The notes under the pieces: generated by a model | What the model saw: only the letters and a program-made list of their open reading frames with translations | What the model was told of the DNA's origin: nothing | The model's database searches: none | Shown here: positions 8,120 through 16,460 of the stretch, piece after piece | Layout: every line of letters starts with the position of its first letter | How positions within the stretch are numbered: the stretch's first letter is position 1 | Translations under genes and position numbers: made by a program | Source of the DNA: CAVREM01 sp963728825 | GTDB lineage: Bacteria; Acidobacteriota; Vicinamibacteria; Vicinamibacterales; CAVVIG01 | Assembly: GCA_963728825.1 (NCBI GenBank) | Contig: CAVSLA010000003.1 | Coordinates: 248,001 to 312,000, forward strand | DNA: 64,000 bases | Direction of reading: 5' to 3'

Positions 8120-8905
8120 CTAGTCCGTCGCCAGCGCGCGAGCGGAGCGGAGCCAGAGGCCGCCGTCGAGAACGAGCGTCACGCCGGTGATCATCGACGC
8201 AGCGTCTGAACACAGGAACACGGCAGCGGCAGCGACCTCGTCGATGCGCGCCATCCGGCCGAGCGGGCAATGCTCCTGAATCAGCTTCTGCGACGCCGGC
8301 GTGGTGAGCCGTGCGACACCCTCGGTGCCTTCCACCGGGCCAGGGGCCAGGCCGTTGACGCGGATCTTCTCCGGTCCCCATTCGACCGCCAGCGTCCGGG
8401 TGAGTGAATCGATGCCGGCTTTCGCCGCCGCGGCATGCGACTGCCCCACCGTTCCGAGAAGTTGCAGCGTCGCGCTGATGTTGAGGATCGCTCCGCCCTG
8501 TTTTTTCAGCACCGGGAAGGCCGCTCGCGAGACATTGAACGTGCCTTTGAGATCGATGTCCACCACGGTGCCGAAGCCGTTCGGCGACAGCTTGTCGGCC
8601 ATGCAGATGAAGTTGCCAGCCGCGCCGTTCACGAGGATGTCGAGGCGGTCGAAGCGGTCGACCGTGCGCGCGACGACGGCGTCGACGTCAGCGGGCACGC
8701 GGACGTCACCGGCCACCGCCAGCGACCGGACGCCGACGCGCTCGATTTCGGCCGCAGTCGGCGCCAGGTGCTCGGCCTTCCGGCTGGTAATCGCCACATC
8801 GCACCCGGCCTCGGCCAGCGCCAGCGCGATGCCCCGGCAGATGCCGGTCCCGCCGCCGGTCACCAACGCCGCCTTGCCACTCAATAGACGATCCGCAAAA
8901 AACAT
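8120..8905 (-). CDS. 2,4-dienoyl-CoA reductase-like short-chain dehydrogenase
   Basis: SDR of 261 residues. The NADP-binding motif TGGGTGICRGIA lies at about residues 16-27 and the NGAAGNF motif near 92. The rest closely follows the DECR2/FadH-like SDR pattern: DIDLKGTFNVSRA, ILNISATLQ, LAVEWGPEKIRVNGLAPGP. The usual catalytic Tyr of YxxxK is replaced: the sequence is SHAAAAKAG near 155. DECR-type enzymes also lack that Tyr, so this supports the call and does not indicate loss of function. Expected reaction: NADPH-dependent reduction of 2,4-dienoyl-CoA during unsaturated fatty acid beta-oxidation. Upstream partner is a DASS carrier, separated by a family A repeat; downstream is the YgjP-like gene, 2 bases away. 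Confidence 0.9.
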   Translation of the reverse strand: MFFADRLLSGKAALVTGGGTGICRGIALALAEAGCDVAITSRKAEHLAPTAAEIERVGVRSLAVAGDVRVPADVDAVVARTVDRFDRLDILVNGAAGNFICMADKLSPNGFGTVVDIDLKGTFNVSRAAFPVLKKQGGAILNISATLQLLGTVGQSHAAAAKAGIDSLTRTLAVEWGPEKIRVNGLAPGPVEGTEGVARLTTPASQKLIQEHCPLGRMARIDEVAAAAVFLCSDAASMITGVTLVLDGGLWLRSARALATD

Positions 8906-8917
8906 TGGTCCTTTCCC

Positions 8918-8946
8918 GGCGACCCTACGAGGGTCGCCCTACGTAC
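8918..8946. repeat. Family A palindrome variant
   Basis: GGCGACCCT and AGGGTCGCC arms separated by ACG, then CTACGTACG. Both arms differ from the main version by matching substitutions. It lies between the SDR and DASS genes. Confidence 0.8.
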
Positions 8947-8952
8947 GCCCCG

Positions 8953-10461
8953 CTACCAGAATCCCACCAGCTTCCACCACGCGAACCCGATCGTCGTCCA
9001 GATGACGATGTTCACGACCGACATCGCGAAGCCAACCCGCCACCAGTCGCGCTGCGAGACGTAGCCTTCGGCAAACACGATCGGCGCCGTCGTCGTCCCG
9101 TAGTGCGTGAGGCCGGCCGTGAGGTTGGCCATGCAGGCCAGCGAATAGACGGCCAGCGTCGGCGGCGTGCCGAGACCGATCAGCATGACGACGAACGGCG
9201 GAAACATCGACAGCATGTGCGCCGTAATGCTCGCGAACGCGTAGTGCGCGTAGAAGTAGAGCACGATGGTCATGAGCAGAACCGGGAACCAGTTGATCCC
9301 GGTGAACCACCCGCCCACATAGCCGGCCAATGCCGCCGTCGATCCGGTCCGGTTCAGCACGTCGCCCATCGTCAGCAGTCCGCCGTACCAGACGAAGACG
9401 TCCCACGCGTTCTTCTCGGCCAGGGCATCGCTCCAGGTCATCGCGTCGGCGGCCAGCAGCACCGCCAGACCCAGAAATGCGACGAGGGTGACGTCGAGCG
9501 AGAAGCCAATCAGCCGCGTGTGCCACTGCGACGTGACCCACAGCAGCACGATGCCGCAGAACACGCCCAGCACGGTGCGCTCGCGGCTGCTCATCGGGCC
9601 CATCCGCTCGAGCTCGCTGCGAGCGTAGGCTGCCGCACCCGGCGTATGCGTGATCTCAGGTTTGAGCATGCGGTAGACACCCCACGGCACGACCAGACAC
9701 GAGACGAGGCCCGGCAGCAAGCCGGCCAGCAGCCAACTGGTCCAGGTGATCGTCACCTGTGCGTACTGCGCCGCCAGCCCGACGGCGAGCACGTTGCTCG
9801 CCTGGCCAGTGAGAAACATCGCACAGGCGATGGCGCTGCCCTGGTAGAGACCGGCCATCAGGAACGTTCCCAGACGGCGCGCGGTCGCTCCCGGATGTGA
9901 GTCGTAGAGCTCGGCGATGCTGCGGGTGATTGGCAGCACGATGCCGCCGCTGCGCGCCGTGATCGACGGAATCCCCGACGCCAAGGTGACGTCGGTCATC
10001 ACCAGCGAATAGGACACGCCGAGCGAGGTGGTGCCGAACCGCCGCACGAACAGCAGCGCAATGCGCCGCGCCAGCCCGGACTCCCGCAGCACCCTCGAGA
10101 TCATCATGGCGGCGAGCACGAGCCAGACCGACGGCGCCGCAAATCCGGTGAGCGCCTCGGCCATCGGCATCCGGCCGATCAGCACGAACATCATCAGCCC
10201 GATCAGCACGATGACGGCGCCCGGCATCGGCTGCAGCATCAGGCCGGCAATGGTCGCCAGAAAGATGCCGGTGATCCGCCAGTTCGCCGGCGTCACCGAT
10301 TCGGGGCGGGGAAAGACGTGGGCGACCAGCAGATAGATGACAACCAGCGCCGCGAACCCTGCGATGCGACGGCTACGCCCGGATGGTGAGGACGGGTTGA
10401 CGACCGCGGGGCTAGGGGCGGTGGAGATTTGGGCGGCCACGGACCGCGAGGAGTGTAGCAC
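8953..10461 (-). CDS. DASS/SLC13 family sodium:dicarboxylate-type transporter
   Basis: Protein of 502 residues with about 11-13 membrane helices. The divalent anion:Na+ symporter fold is supported by the two repeated signatures near helix hairpins: LASGIPSITARSGGIVLPI around residue 170 and FASITAHMLSMFPPF around 405, with TGQASNVLA and ANLTAGLTHYGTTTAP containing the Ser-Asn-Thr/Thr substrate motifs. Relatives move C4-dicarboxylates, 2-oxoglutarate, citrate or tartrate. The exact anion cannot be called here. The N-terminal 30 residues are polar and low-complexity, so a later start is possible. It is transcribed toward the SDR with 47 bases between them. Confidence 0.9.
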   Translation of the reverse strand: MLHSSRSVAAQISTAPSPAVVNPSSPSGRSRRIAGFAALVVIYLLVAHVFPRPESVTPANWRITGIFLATIAGLMLQPMPGAVIVLIGLMMFVLIGRMPMAEALTGFAAPSVWLVLAAMMISRVLRESGLARRIALLFVRRFGTTSLGVSYSLVMTDVTLASGIPSITARSGGIVLPITRSIAELYDSHPGATARRLGTFLMAGLYQGSAIACAMFLTGQASNVLAVGLAAQYAQVTITWTSWLLAGLLPGLVSCLVVPWGVYRMLKPEITHTPGAAAYARSELERMGPMSSRERTVLGVFCGIVLLWVTSQWHTRLIGFSLDVTLVAFLGLAVLLAADAMTWSDALAEKNAWDVFVWYGGLLTMGDVLNRTGSTAALAGYVGGWFTGINWFPVLLMTIVLYFYAHYAFASITAHMLSMFPPFVVMLIGLGTPPTLAVYSLACMANLTAGLTHYGTTTAPIVFAEGYVSQRDWWRVGFAMSVVNIVIWTTIGFAWWKLVGFW

Positions 10462-10478
10462 CCATTTTTCTTGAATCC

Positions 10479-11775
10479 TTAAGCGGGCTCGGTCTCTGGT
10501 TCCACGGGATCGGTGAAGGGCAATCCGTCGGTGAGCTCGCGCGCCTGCAACATGCGCGGAACGCGATCGATCGGTTCGAGCGCCTTGATTTCTTCCGTGC
10601 CGGCGGTCGCCTGGAGCTCCTTGAAGCGGCGCGCCTTCACCAGGACGTTGCCCTCGAGCGATCCGACCGCCTGGTTATAGGCTTCGAGCGAAGATTTGAG
10701 CCGCGCGCCGAGCGTGTCGAAGTGGCCGCCGAGGACGCGGACCGCGTCGTACAGACCACGGCCCAGCTCGCTGATTTTTCGCGCGTTCTCCTCCATCGCC
10801 TCCTGCTGCCAGCCGTAGGCGACCGCGCGGAGCAGCGCAATCAAGCGTCGTCGGACTCGCCGGGATGACCCGCAGCTCGACGCCGAACTCGATGAGCGAC
10901 GGATCCTGCTCGAGCGCGGCGCTGAAGAACATCTCGCCCGGCAGGAACATCACGACGAACTCCGGGCTGGACGGAATGTGCGCGGCGTAATCCTTCGAGG
11001 CGAGCTGCGTCAGATGCGTGCGCACCTGCCGTGCGTGATCGCGCAGCAGCGCCTGCCGCGTGCGTCTCGTCCTGCGCTTCGAGCGCCTTGAGGTACGCGT
11101 CGAGCGGAACCTTGGCGTCGACCACGACGTGTTTGCCGCCGGGCAGATTGATGATGACATCGGGCCGCATCCGGCGGTCGCCGTTGGTGCTGGTCAGGGT
11201 GTGCTGCTCGTCGAAGTCGCAATGCTCGATCATGCCCGCCAGCTCGACGACGCGTTTGAGCTGGAGCTCTCCCCAGCGGCCGCGCACGCCGGGACGCTTC
11301 AGCGCATCGATCAACCGCGCCGTTTCGCTGCGCAGATCGCGTCCCATGGTGTCGAGGGCGCTCAGCCGCTGCATGAGGGCCGAGCTCGCCCTCGATGCGG
11401 CGCCGCTCCGAGTCTTTGAGCTCGCGGTCGACCTGTTCGATCACCTTGGTGAGTGGCGACAACCAGATCGTCGATGGCCTTCTTCCGCGCGTCGATATCG
11501 GCGGTCGCCTCGGTGCGCGCTTCGCGCAGCCGCGACTCGGCCAGTGCAAAAACGCCTGGTTGTTCGACTTGCAGCGCCTCGGCCGACATCGACTGAAACG
11601 CCTCGCGCATCCGCGCTTCGGCCTCGGCGTAGGTCTTGAGCCGCTCGGCATGCACCGCGCGCTCTTTCGCAAGTTCGGAGTGGAGTCGGTTGACGGAAGA
11701 CCGACCAAGAAGCCAGCCCGCCACGGCAGCGGCGGCAATGGCAAACGTGACGAGAGCGAGGAATGAGAGGGTCAA
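10479..11775 (-). CDS. rmuC: DNA recombination protein RmuC, broken by about six frameshifts
   Basis: The RmuC sequence can be followed across three frames. The N-terminal helix MTLSFLALVTFAIAAAAVAG at 11775 is followed by a coiled coil, then SPLTKVIEQVDRELKDSE, MQRLSALDTMGRDLRSE, the core WGELQLKRVVELAGM and VVVDAKVPLDAYLKA, then HIPSSPEFVVMFLPGE and the ending AVAYGWQQEAMEENARKI. Jumps are needed near 11565, 11545, 11460, 11385, 11045 and 10850. No other decay is seen between them. RmuC is a nuclease-fold protein limiting inversions at short inverted repeats. Because neighbouring genes show the same defect, consensus errors are more likely than a real pseudogene. Confidence 0.88.
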
Positions 11776-11865
11776 ATTAGATGTGTCCCGTCCTGCGTGA
11801 CCAGTGAGCGCAGCGAGTGACGGTGGGGACAGTATCGCATGCGATTCAAGCCAGGCCTGGCAAAT

Positions 11866-12410
11866 TCAGCGCGAGACGACGAACGGCAACCAGGCCTCGG
11901 GCAGCTGCAGCGACGACATTGCGTGAATCGGCGATCGCCCGGCGTCGCGACTGCGAGCCCTGAGGCGATCCGCTCGAGCGCATGGCGCGCGGCGATTTGT
12001 GCGTGGCGCCGCCGGTCGACAAAACGAGCCGCGCCGACGTTCACGCGGCACGAACCGTTGCGCGCTCGGCGCGAAGACGTTCGAGACGCGCGCGGTTGAT
12101 CGGCTCGAACGGCAGCGAGTCCTGGAACCGCGCTTCGGAGGCGGTGTTGAGATGGCGCGCCGCCTGGAGCGCGCGCTCGCGCGCGAGGTCGACGCGGTAG
12201 CACTCGAAACACAACGGCGGGGCCGGCGTGTCGCGCGGCGATCGCTTCGGCGCCTGAGCTGGCCGCTGCCCGCGCGGCGAGCGCGGAGGCGCTCGCGGCA
12301 GGACGGGCACATGACCTTGGGCTTCGACCTTCCAGCTCGCCGCCTGGGAACGTAACCCATTCTCCTTCAGCACTTCCGCGTCCTACGACGATAGTCTGGT
12401 GCCTGAACAT
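11866..12410 (-). CDS. C4 zinc-ribbon-like conserved hypothetical, frameshifted
   Basis: A protein spread over three frames. Readable segments in order: EWVTFPGGELEGR near 12370, MCPSCRERLRARR near 12310, LCFECYRVDLARERALQAA near 12190, LNTASEARFQDSLPFEPIN, RAERATVRAA, FVDRRRHAQIAARHALERIA near 12000, and SLQLPEAWLPFVVSR ending at 11866. Two CxxC pairs suggest a treble-clef or zinc-ribbon fold, followed by a basic helical region. I do not recognise a function. At least four one-base shifts are needed, as in the adjacent rmuC and MetE-like genes. The start is uncertain. Confidence 0.6.
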
Positions 12411-12441
12411 GCAGCCAGTGTAGGCGAGGGGTGTGACAGGG

Positions 12442-12582
12442 GGGTCAATCCCAGGGCTAAGGGCTAAGGGCTAAGGGCTCAGGGCTTAGGGCTCAGGGCT
12501 TAGGGCTCAGGGCTTAGGGCTTAGGGCTCAGGGCTTAGGGCTCAGGGCTGGGGCTCAGGGCTTAGGGCTCAGGGCCCAGGGC
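12442..12582. repeat. Imperfect heptamer tandem array (AGGGCTN)
   Basis: About 20 copies of a 7-base unit, mostly AGGGCTA, AGGGCTC and AGGGCTT. The edge copies include AGGGCCC and GGGGCTC. No spacer structure. The last ~30 bases of the MetE-like gene and its TGA stop (12555-12557) fall inside it. Confidence 0.95.
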
Positions 12583-13747
12583 TGGCTGCGAAGAATGGCG
12601 GCGGCTTCGGCCATCGCCGCAATCTTCTTTCCGGCTACGTCAGCGGTGTTCATGGCGCGGCTCGTGAACGTGGCGAAGCCGCAGTCAGGGTTCAGGAACA
12701 GCCTTTCGGCGGGGACGTGCTCGAGGACGGTGCCGACCCGGTGGACAATCGCCAGCGGCGATTCGACCTCCGCGATCCGCGGGATTCACGACGCCGAGGC
12801 CGAACGACTTGCCGTTGACGGGCACGAACTGGCCGGCGCGCGGGGTCGCGTACTCGAGCACCAGCTGATCGACGTGCATCTGCTCGAAGTAGCGGCGCCA
12901 GCGGATGATACGAGCCCGTGAGCAGCGTCGACTCGTCCTGGCTCCAGTTGCCGCGGCACACGTGAAGACCGACGATCGATCGCTGATCGTTCGTCGGTCA
13001 CTCGACGATCGGCTCGACGACGCGGTTGATCAGCGAGACGGCGAAGGCCAGCTCCTCTGCCGGGTCCTTGCGCGCGGCGAGCGCGGCGCACATGAAGGTT
13101 CGGGTCCGGCCCTGGGTGAACACCAGCTCGGTCAGCACCGGCTCGTCGAGCTGGATGAAGACGCGCCGGCGGTCGTGGAGCTCGGCGACTTCCTCGCGCA
13201 GCAGCTCGACGACGGCCTCGCCGAGATCCTCCTTGGTGGGATAGGTCTCGCCGCGACACCTCCTTGACCCACATCGCGCGGGTCAGCAGGTAGGGTCCGG
13301 GCAGCGTCACCTTGATCGGACGGTCGGTGTGGCGCCGCAGGAACTCGAAGTCGTCCACTGCGAGCGGTTCGCGCCGTCGTATCTCGCCGACACAAGTCGG
13401 ATTGCGAATCGAAAACGCCGGCACGTCGAGCGTCGCCAGCAGCCGGCCGAACCCTTCCTTGTCCTCGACGACGTCGAGCATCTCGGCAAGCGTCATCAGC
13501 TCGCACGCCCTGGAGCTTGTCGGCGACGAACGAATAGAAATTGTCACGACGCTGTTCCCCGTCGGTGACCAGATCGGCGCCCGCTGCCTCCTGCGCGCGC
13601 AACGCGGCGAGCGCCGCCCGATCGGCGACGCGGTCGAATTCGCGCCGGCCAGATCGCCTGCCGATACTTCAGCGCGAAGGCCCGCAGCAGCTCGGGCGGT
13701 CGCGGCCAGCTGCCGACTGTCGTGACCGGAAAGAGCGGCAGCGTCAT
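12555..13747 (-). CDS. MetE-like zinc methyltransferase (cobalamin-independent methionine synthase family), frameshifted
   Basis: Starts at ATG 13747, overlapping the upstream stop by one base. Readable in several frames: LPLFPVTTVGSWPRPPELLR, AQEAAGADLVTDGEQRRDNF, FSIRNPTCVGEI, TDRPIKVTLPGPYLLTRAMW, VFIQLDEPVLTELVF, then the zinc-ligand regions HVCRGNWSQDE near 12950 and LFLNPDCGFATF near 12690, and ...SQPWALSPKP. His-Val-Cys and Asn-Pro-Asp-Cys match MetE C-terminal-domain ligands. About 390 residues, so a single catalytic barrel, not full-length MetE. Family chemistry: methyl transfer to a thiol. Six or more frameshifts fall in the local cluster. Substrate unclear; the neighbours suggest an organosulfur or methyl-transfer role (inference). 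Confidence 0.82.
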
Positions 13748-14566
13748 CAAGCGGTGCGCTCGAAGAACCCTGACTCGCGGGTGGCATCGCCGAGCGCGGC
13801 ATAACCGGTGGTTCGGCCGGGCAGCCACGCCTTGAGCCCCTCGAGGTCCATCATTTCGCGATGCGCCGGGTTGTCGTAGCGCATCCGGAACAGGACGTCG
13901 GTCCACTTCGCGGCGCGCTCCGCCGCAAAGTTGTCGAGAATCGTGAAATTGCAGTGGTCGAACGGCGCGGTCGTCGTCAGAACCTGAAACTGGCTCGGAT
14001 CGATGGTGCCATCCGCCGACCAGGCGTCCCAATTGAGATCCAGGATGGCGGTTGCCTCGGTTTCACCACTCTCCAGCGAGCGCAGCGCCTCCCTCTCTCC
14101 CCCGATGTGGTCGCCATGCTTGCCGACCAGCAGATCGTGACGCCGGACGCCGTAATCGCGGCCGGGCACCAGCCCCAGCCCGCGCAGGTGCTGAATCGGC
14201 AGGAGCGTTGCCTGCGGCGAGTCGATCGCGCCGGTCGCGAGCATCCGGCCGCGCAGGTCCTCGACCGCGTTGACCGCACCGTTGCGCCGCACCACGATGT
14301 GCGACACCCGGTCGCGGTCGGTGTCGCGCATCGCGATCGCCCGGCAGCGGCCATCGAGCCGACGCTGGGCGTCGACCCAGGCCAGCGGCGAGTTCCAGGC
14401 GATGTCGATGTGGCCGTCGACCAGCGCCGACACCTGCAGCTCGTAGTTGGTGTAGAACACGCAGTCGATCGGACAGCCCTCGACCGCGAAAAAGCCTCTT
14501 GATGATGTCCCAGATGATCGACACCTTGGGATCGTAGATGACCGCGCCGACCAGAATCGGTTTCAT
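13747..14566 (-). CDS. PhnD/SsuA-type substrate-binding protein, one frameshift
   Basis: Reads MKPILVGAVIYDPKVSIIWD from 14566, then shifts frame at about 14490 within AAGAGGCTTTTT and continues FAVEGCPIDCVFYTNYELQ, HIDIAWNSPLAWVDAQRR, AMRDTDRDRVSHIVVRRNG, LLPIQHLRGLGLVPGRDYG, ending GFFERTA. This is the periplasmic-binding-protein type II fold used by PhnD-, SsuA- and NMT1-like proteins. No signal peptide is visible and no ABC permease or ATPase lies nearby, so it may be a cytoplasmic ligand-binding protein or enzyme. Its ATG overlaps the OsmC stop (ATGA), and its TGA overlaps the MetE-like start, so the genes are translationally coupled. The frameshift sits at the edge of the error-rich stretch. 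Confidence 0.82.
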
Positions 14567-15018
14567 GGAATCACTCGGAGATTGATCGTGACGGAAGCAC
14601 AGCGGCTCAGGGTGTTGTAAAGCGGGGATCGCACCAGCGTGGTGCGCCAGGCGTGGTCGAGCGCGGCATCATCGCAGTCGGCGCTGACGTAGACGGTGCC
14701 GTCGATCCTGCTGAAACCCGCGTGGCCGTGTTCGCCGACGACGCCGAGCTGGACGAGGATGTTGTCGAGTCGACCGTTCAGCGCGATTTCGACCGCGTGC
14801 AGCTGGAGCCCTTCGGACGCCGCTGCCCGTTCCAGTCCGCAGACCAGATCGCCGCCCAGCGCCCCGAGCGCGTATTCAATCGCGCTCGGATAGGGATCGA
14901 CGTCGCGCAGGCTGGCCTGCGAGCCGACGTCGAACGACTGCCCTCGCGCATAGGCGCGCGTGACCCGGGTGGCCGTCCGTTGCACGCGGACCGGGAAGAC
15001 GTGGTCGGTGTCAGGCAT
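14563..15018 (-). CDS. OsmC family protein
   Basis: Protein of 151 residues from ATG 15018 (MPDTDHVFPVRVQRT). The reading could extend upstream through a word-repeat array, but that sequence is repetitive DNA, so this start is preferred. The OsmC fold is recognised from YPSAIEYALGALGGDLVCGL near residue 45, GLQLHAVEIALNGRLDNIL near 75 and a C-terminal beta strand. Classical OsmC/Ohr proteins are thiol peroxidases using two cysteines. Here only the first Cys region (LVCGL) is clear; the second is shifted (SRCAS), so redox function is uncertain. It lies 138 bases after the acyl-CoA-dehydrogenase-like gene and overlaps the next gene by 4 bases. Confidence 0.85.
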   Translation of the reverse strand: MPDTDHVFPVRVQRTATRVTRAYARGQSFDVGSQASLRDVDPYPSAIEYALGALGGDLVCGLERAAASEGLQLHAVEIALNGRLDNILVQLGVVGEHGHAGFSRIDGTVYVSADCDDAALDHAWRTTLVRSPLYNTLSRCASVTINLRVIP

Positions 15019-15156
15019 ACATTCGAATGGCAAATGGCAAATTGCAGATTGCAGATTGCAGATCGCAATCGCAGATTGCAGAAGTGATGGCGCGTGCGAC
15101 CTGCTGTTCCGCCGCCCCACCTCTGCAATTTGCAATTTGCAATTTGCCATTTGCAA
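15019..15156. repeat. Inverted word-repeat array (ATTTGCAATTTGC type)
   Basis: On one side GGCAAATTGCAGATTGCAGATTG-like units, on the other CTGCAATTTGCAATTTGC and GCCATTTGC. The two groups are inverted copies about 60 bases apart and could form a long imperfect hairpin between the acyl-CoA-dehydrogenase-like and OsmC genes. Confidence 0.85.
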
Positions 15157-16299
15157 TCAGAATAGGGGCAAGCCCGTCAAGGCGCGTCCGACGAACTCGC
15201 GCAGGTGATCGGCGGTCGGCGCCATCACCCAGCCGGCGCGGGCGTCGCGGAAAAAGCGCTCGAGATCCAGGTGCCGTGAAAACGCCGCCCCGCCGCAGGC
15301 TTTCATCGCGAGGTCGGTAACCTCCACCGCCGCCTCGATCGACGCGAGCCGCGTCTGCAGCACGAACAGCGGCGCTTCCGCCGCGCCGCGCTCGATGACC
15401 GTCAGCGTTCGTTCGAGCAGCGCCGCCGCCTGTTCGGTACGGACGCTCATGTCGGCCAGGCGGGCCCGCAGGGTCGGCAGATCGCGCAGCGCGGTCCCGG
15501 TGTGCTCGAACGCGCCAGCCTGGAGATGCGCCGCGGTGGCCGCCAGTGCGGCGCGGCACAAACCGTTGGCCATTGCCGCGCTGCCGACGCTGAACCACGG
15601 CAGGATGACCTGCAGCATCATCGCCGCCCCTTCGCCCTGCGGCGTGATCAGGTCCTCGCCCGCCACGGTGGCGCTCTGAATGGATACCGGCGCCGAATCG
15701 TTGCCGCGCAGGCCGAGACCGTCGAACGGTTTCTGCACGCGAACCGCCCCGTCCAGCCGTCGAAGCAGGAACAGCGTCGACTCGAGCGGCGAGGCGGCCG
15801 CCGGCTGCTGCGCGCTCGTCACATACGAGTGCGCATGGCCCGCCGAGGTCACCCACGACTTCTCCGCCGACACGCTCAGATGCCCATTCGACTGGACCAG
15901 GCGCGAGACCGGTGCCCAGAACTGCGAGCGCGATCCCTTTTCAGAAAGCGCGAGCGTTGTCAGATGACGTCCGGCGGCGATCTCGTGCAGCAGATCGTCT
16001 TTCCCGCGGAAGCTGGTCGACGCGGCAATCGCCTGGGCGGCGCTGACGTGCATCACGAACACCATCGCCGTCGAGCTGCAGCCGCCGGCGAGAGTCTCGG
16101 CCACCGCGGCAAATTCGCGCAGGCCTTTGCCGCCGCCGCCGAACTCGGCCGGCACACACATGCCGAACAGCTCAGGGCCGAGCGCGGCGACGCTTTCGCT
16201 TGGAAAGCGGCCGTTGCTGTCGACGTCGCGGGCGTGCTCTTTCAGGATGCCGGCAGCAAGTGCGGCGGCGCGTTGTTCAAGTGTCTGGCTAGTGGACAT
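15157..16299 (-). CDS. Acyl-CoA dehydrogenase-like flavoprotein
   Basis: Protein of 380 residues from ATG 16299 (MSTSQTLEQRAAALAAG), preceded by GGAGGAG about 5 bases upstream; longer readings lack a ribosome site. The ACAD fold is seen from MCVPAEFGGGGKGLREFAAV near residue 48, ALSEKGSRSQFWAP near 120, SAEKSWVTSAGHAHSYV near 140, and a helical C-terminal domain ending MKACGGAAFSRHLDLERFFRDAR. The residue that acts as catalytic base in true dehydrogenases is not evident. Together with the neighbours (OsmC, PhnD-like, MetE-like), an SfnB/DszC-like flavin monooxygenase role is possible. First gene of the run reading down to 12555. Confidence 0.85.
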   Translation of the reverse strand: MSTSQTLEQRAAALAAGILKEHARDVDSNGRFPSESVAALGPELFGMCVPAEFGGGGKGLREFAAVAETLAGGCSSTAMVFVMHVSAAQAIAASTSFRGKDDLLHEIAAGRHLTTLALSEKGSRSQFWAPVSRLVQSNGHLSVSAEKSWVTSAGHAHSYVTSAQQPAAASPLESTLFLLRRLDGAVRVQKPFDGLGLRGNDSAPVSIQSATVAGEDLITPQGEGAAMMLQVILPWFSVGSAAMANGLCRAALAATAAHLQAGAFEHTGTALRDLPTLRARLADMSVRTEQAAALLERTLTVIERGAAEAPLFVLQTRLASIEAAVEVTDLAMKACGGAAFSRHLDLERFFRDARAGWVMAPTADHLREFVGRALTGLPLF

Positions 16300-16370
16300 C
16301 AGGACTCCTCCTCGGTACAGAAAAACCGGGTGCGCTGAATTGGGGATCAGCGAAAGAGGAGGAGAACGAT

Positions 16371-16446
16371 GTCGTTCGGCGTTCGTCGTTCGGCGCACAG
16401 CCGTCGAACGACGAACCATCCAATTGCGGAGCGAAACGACGAACGA
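16371..16446. repeat. Word-repeat array (GTCGTTCG)
   Basis: Direct and inverted copies of GTCGTTCG and CGAACGAC, e.g. GTCGTTCGGC, GTTCGTCGTTCGGC, CGTCGAACGACGAAC and AACGACGAACG. The array lies between the peroxiredoxin stop and the acyl-CoA-dehydrogenase-like start. Confidence 0.8.
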
Positions 16447-16460
16447 TCTGGAACTGCGGG

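Noticed and set aside
12442..12582. Heptamer array considered as CRISPR or telomere-like repeat
   Set aside because: No spacers and imperfect 7-base units in a single direction; no cas genes; internal chromosomal position between coding sequences.
12595..12921. Short plus-strand frames over the MetE-like region
   Set aside because: Shadows arising where the minus-strand gene is frameshifted; the zinc-ligand motifs are on the minus strand.
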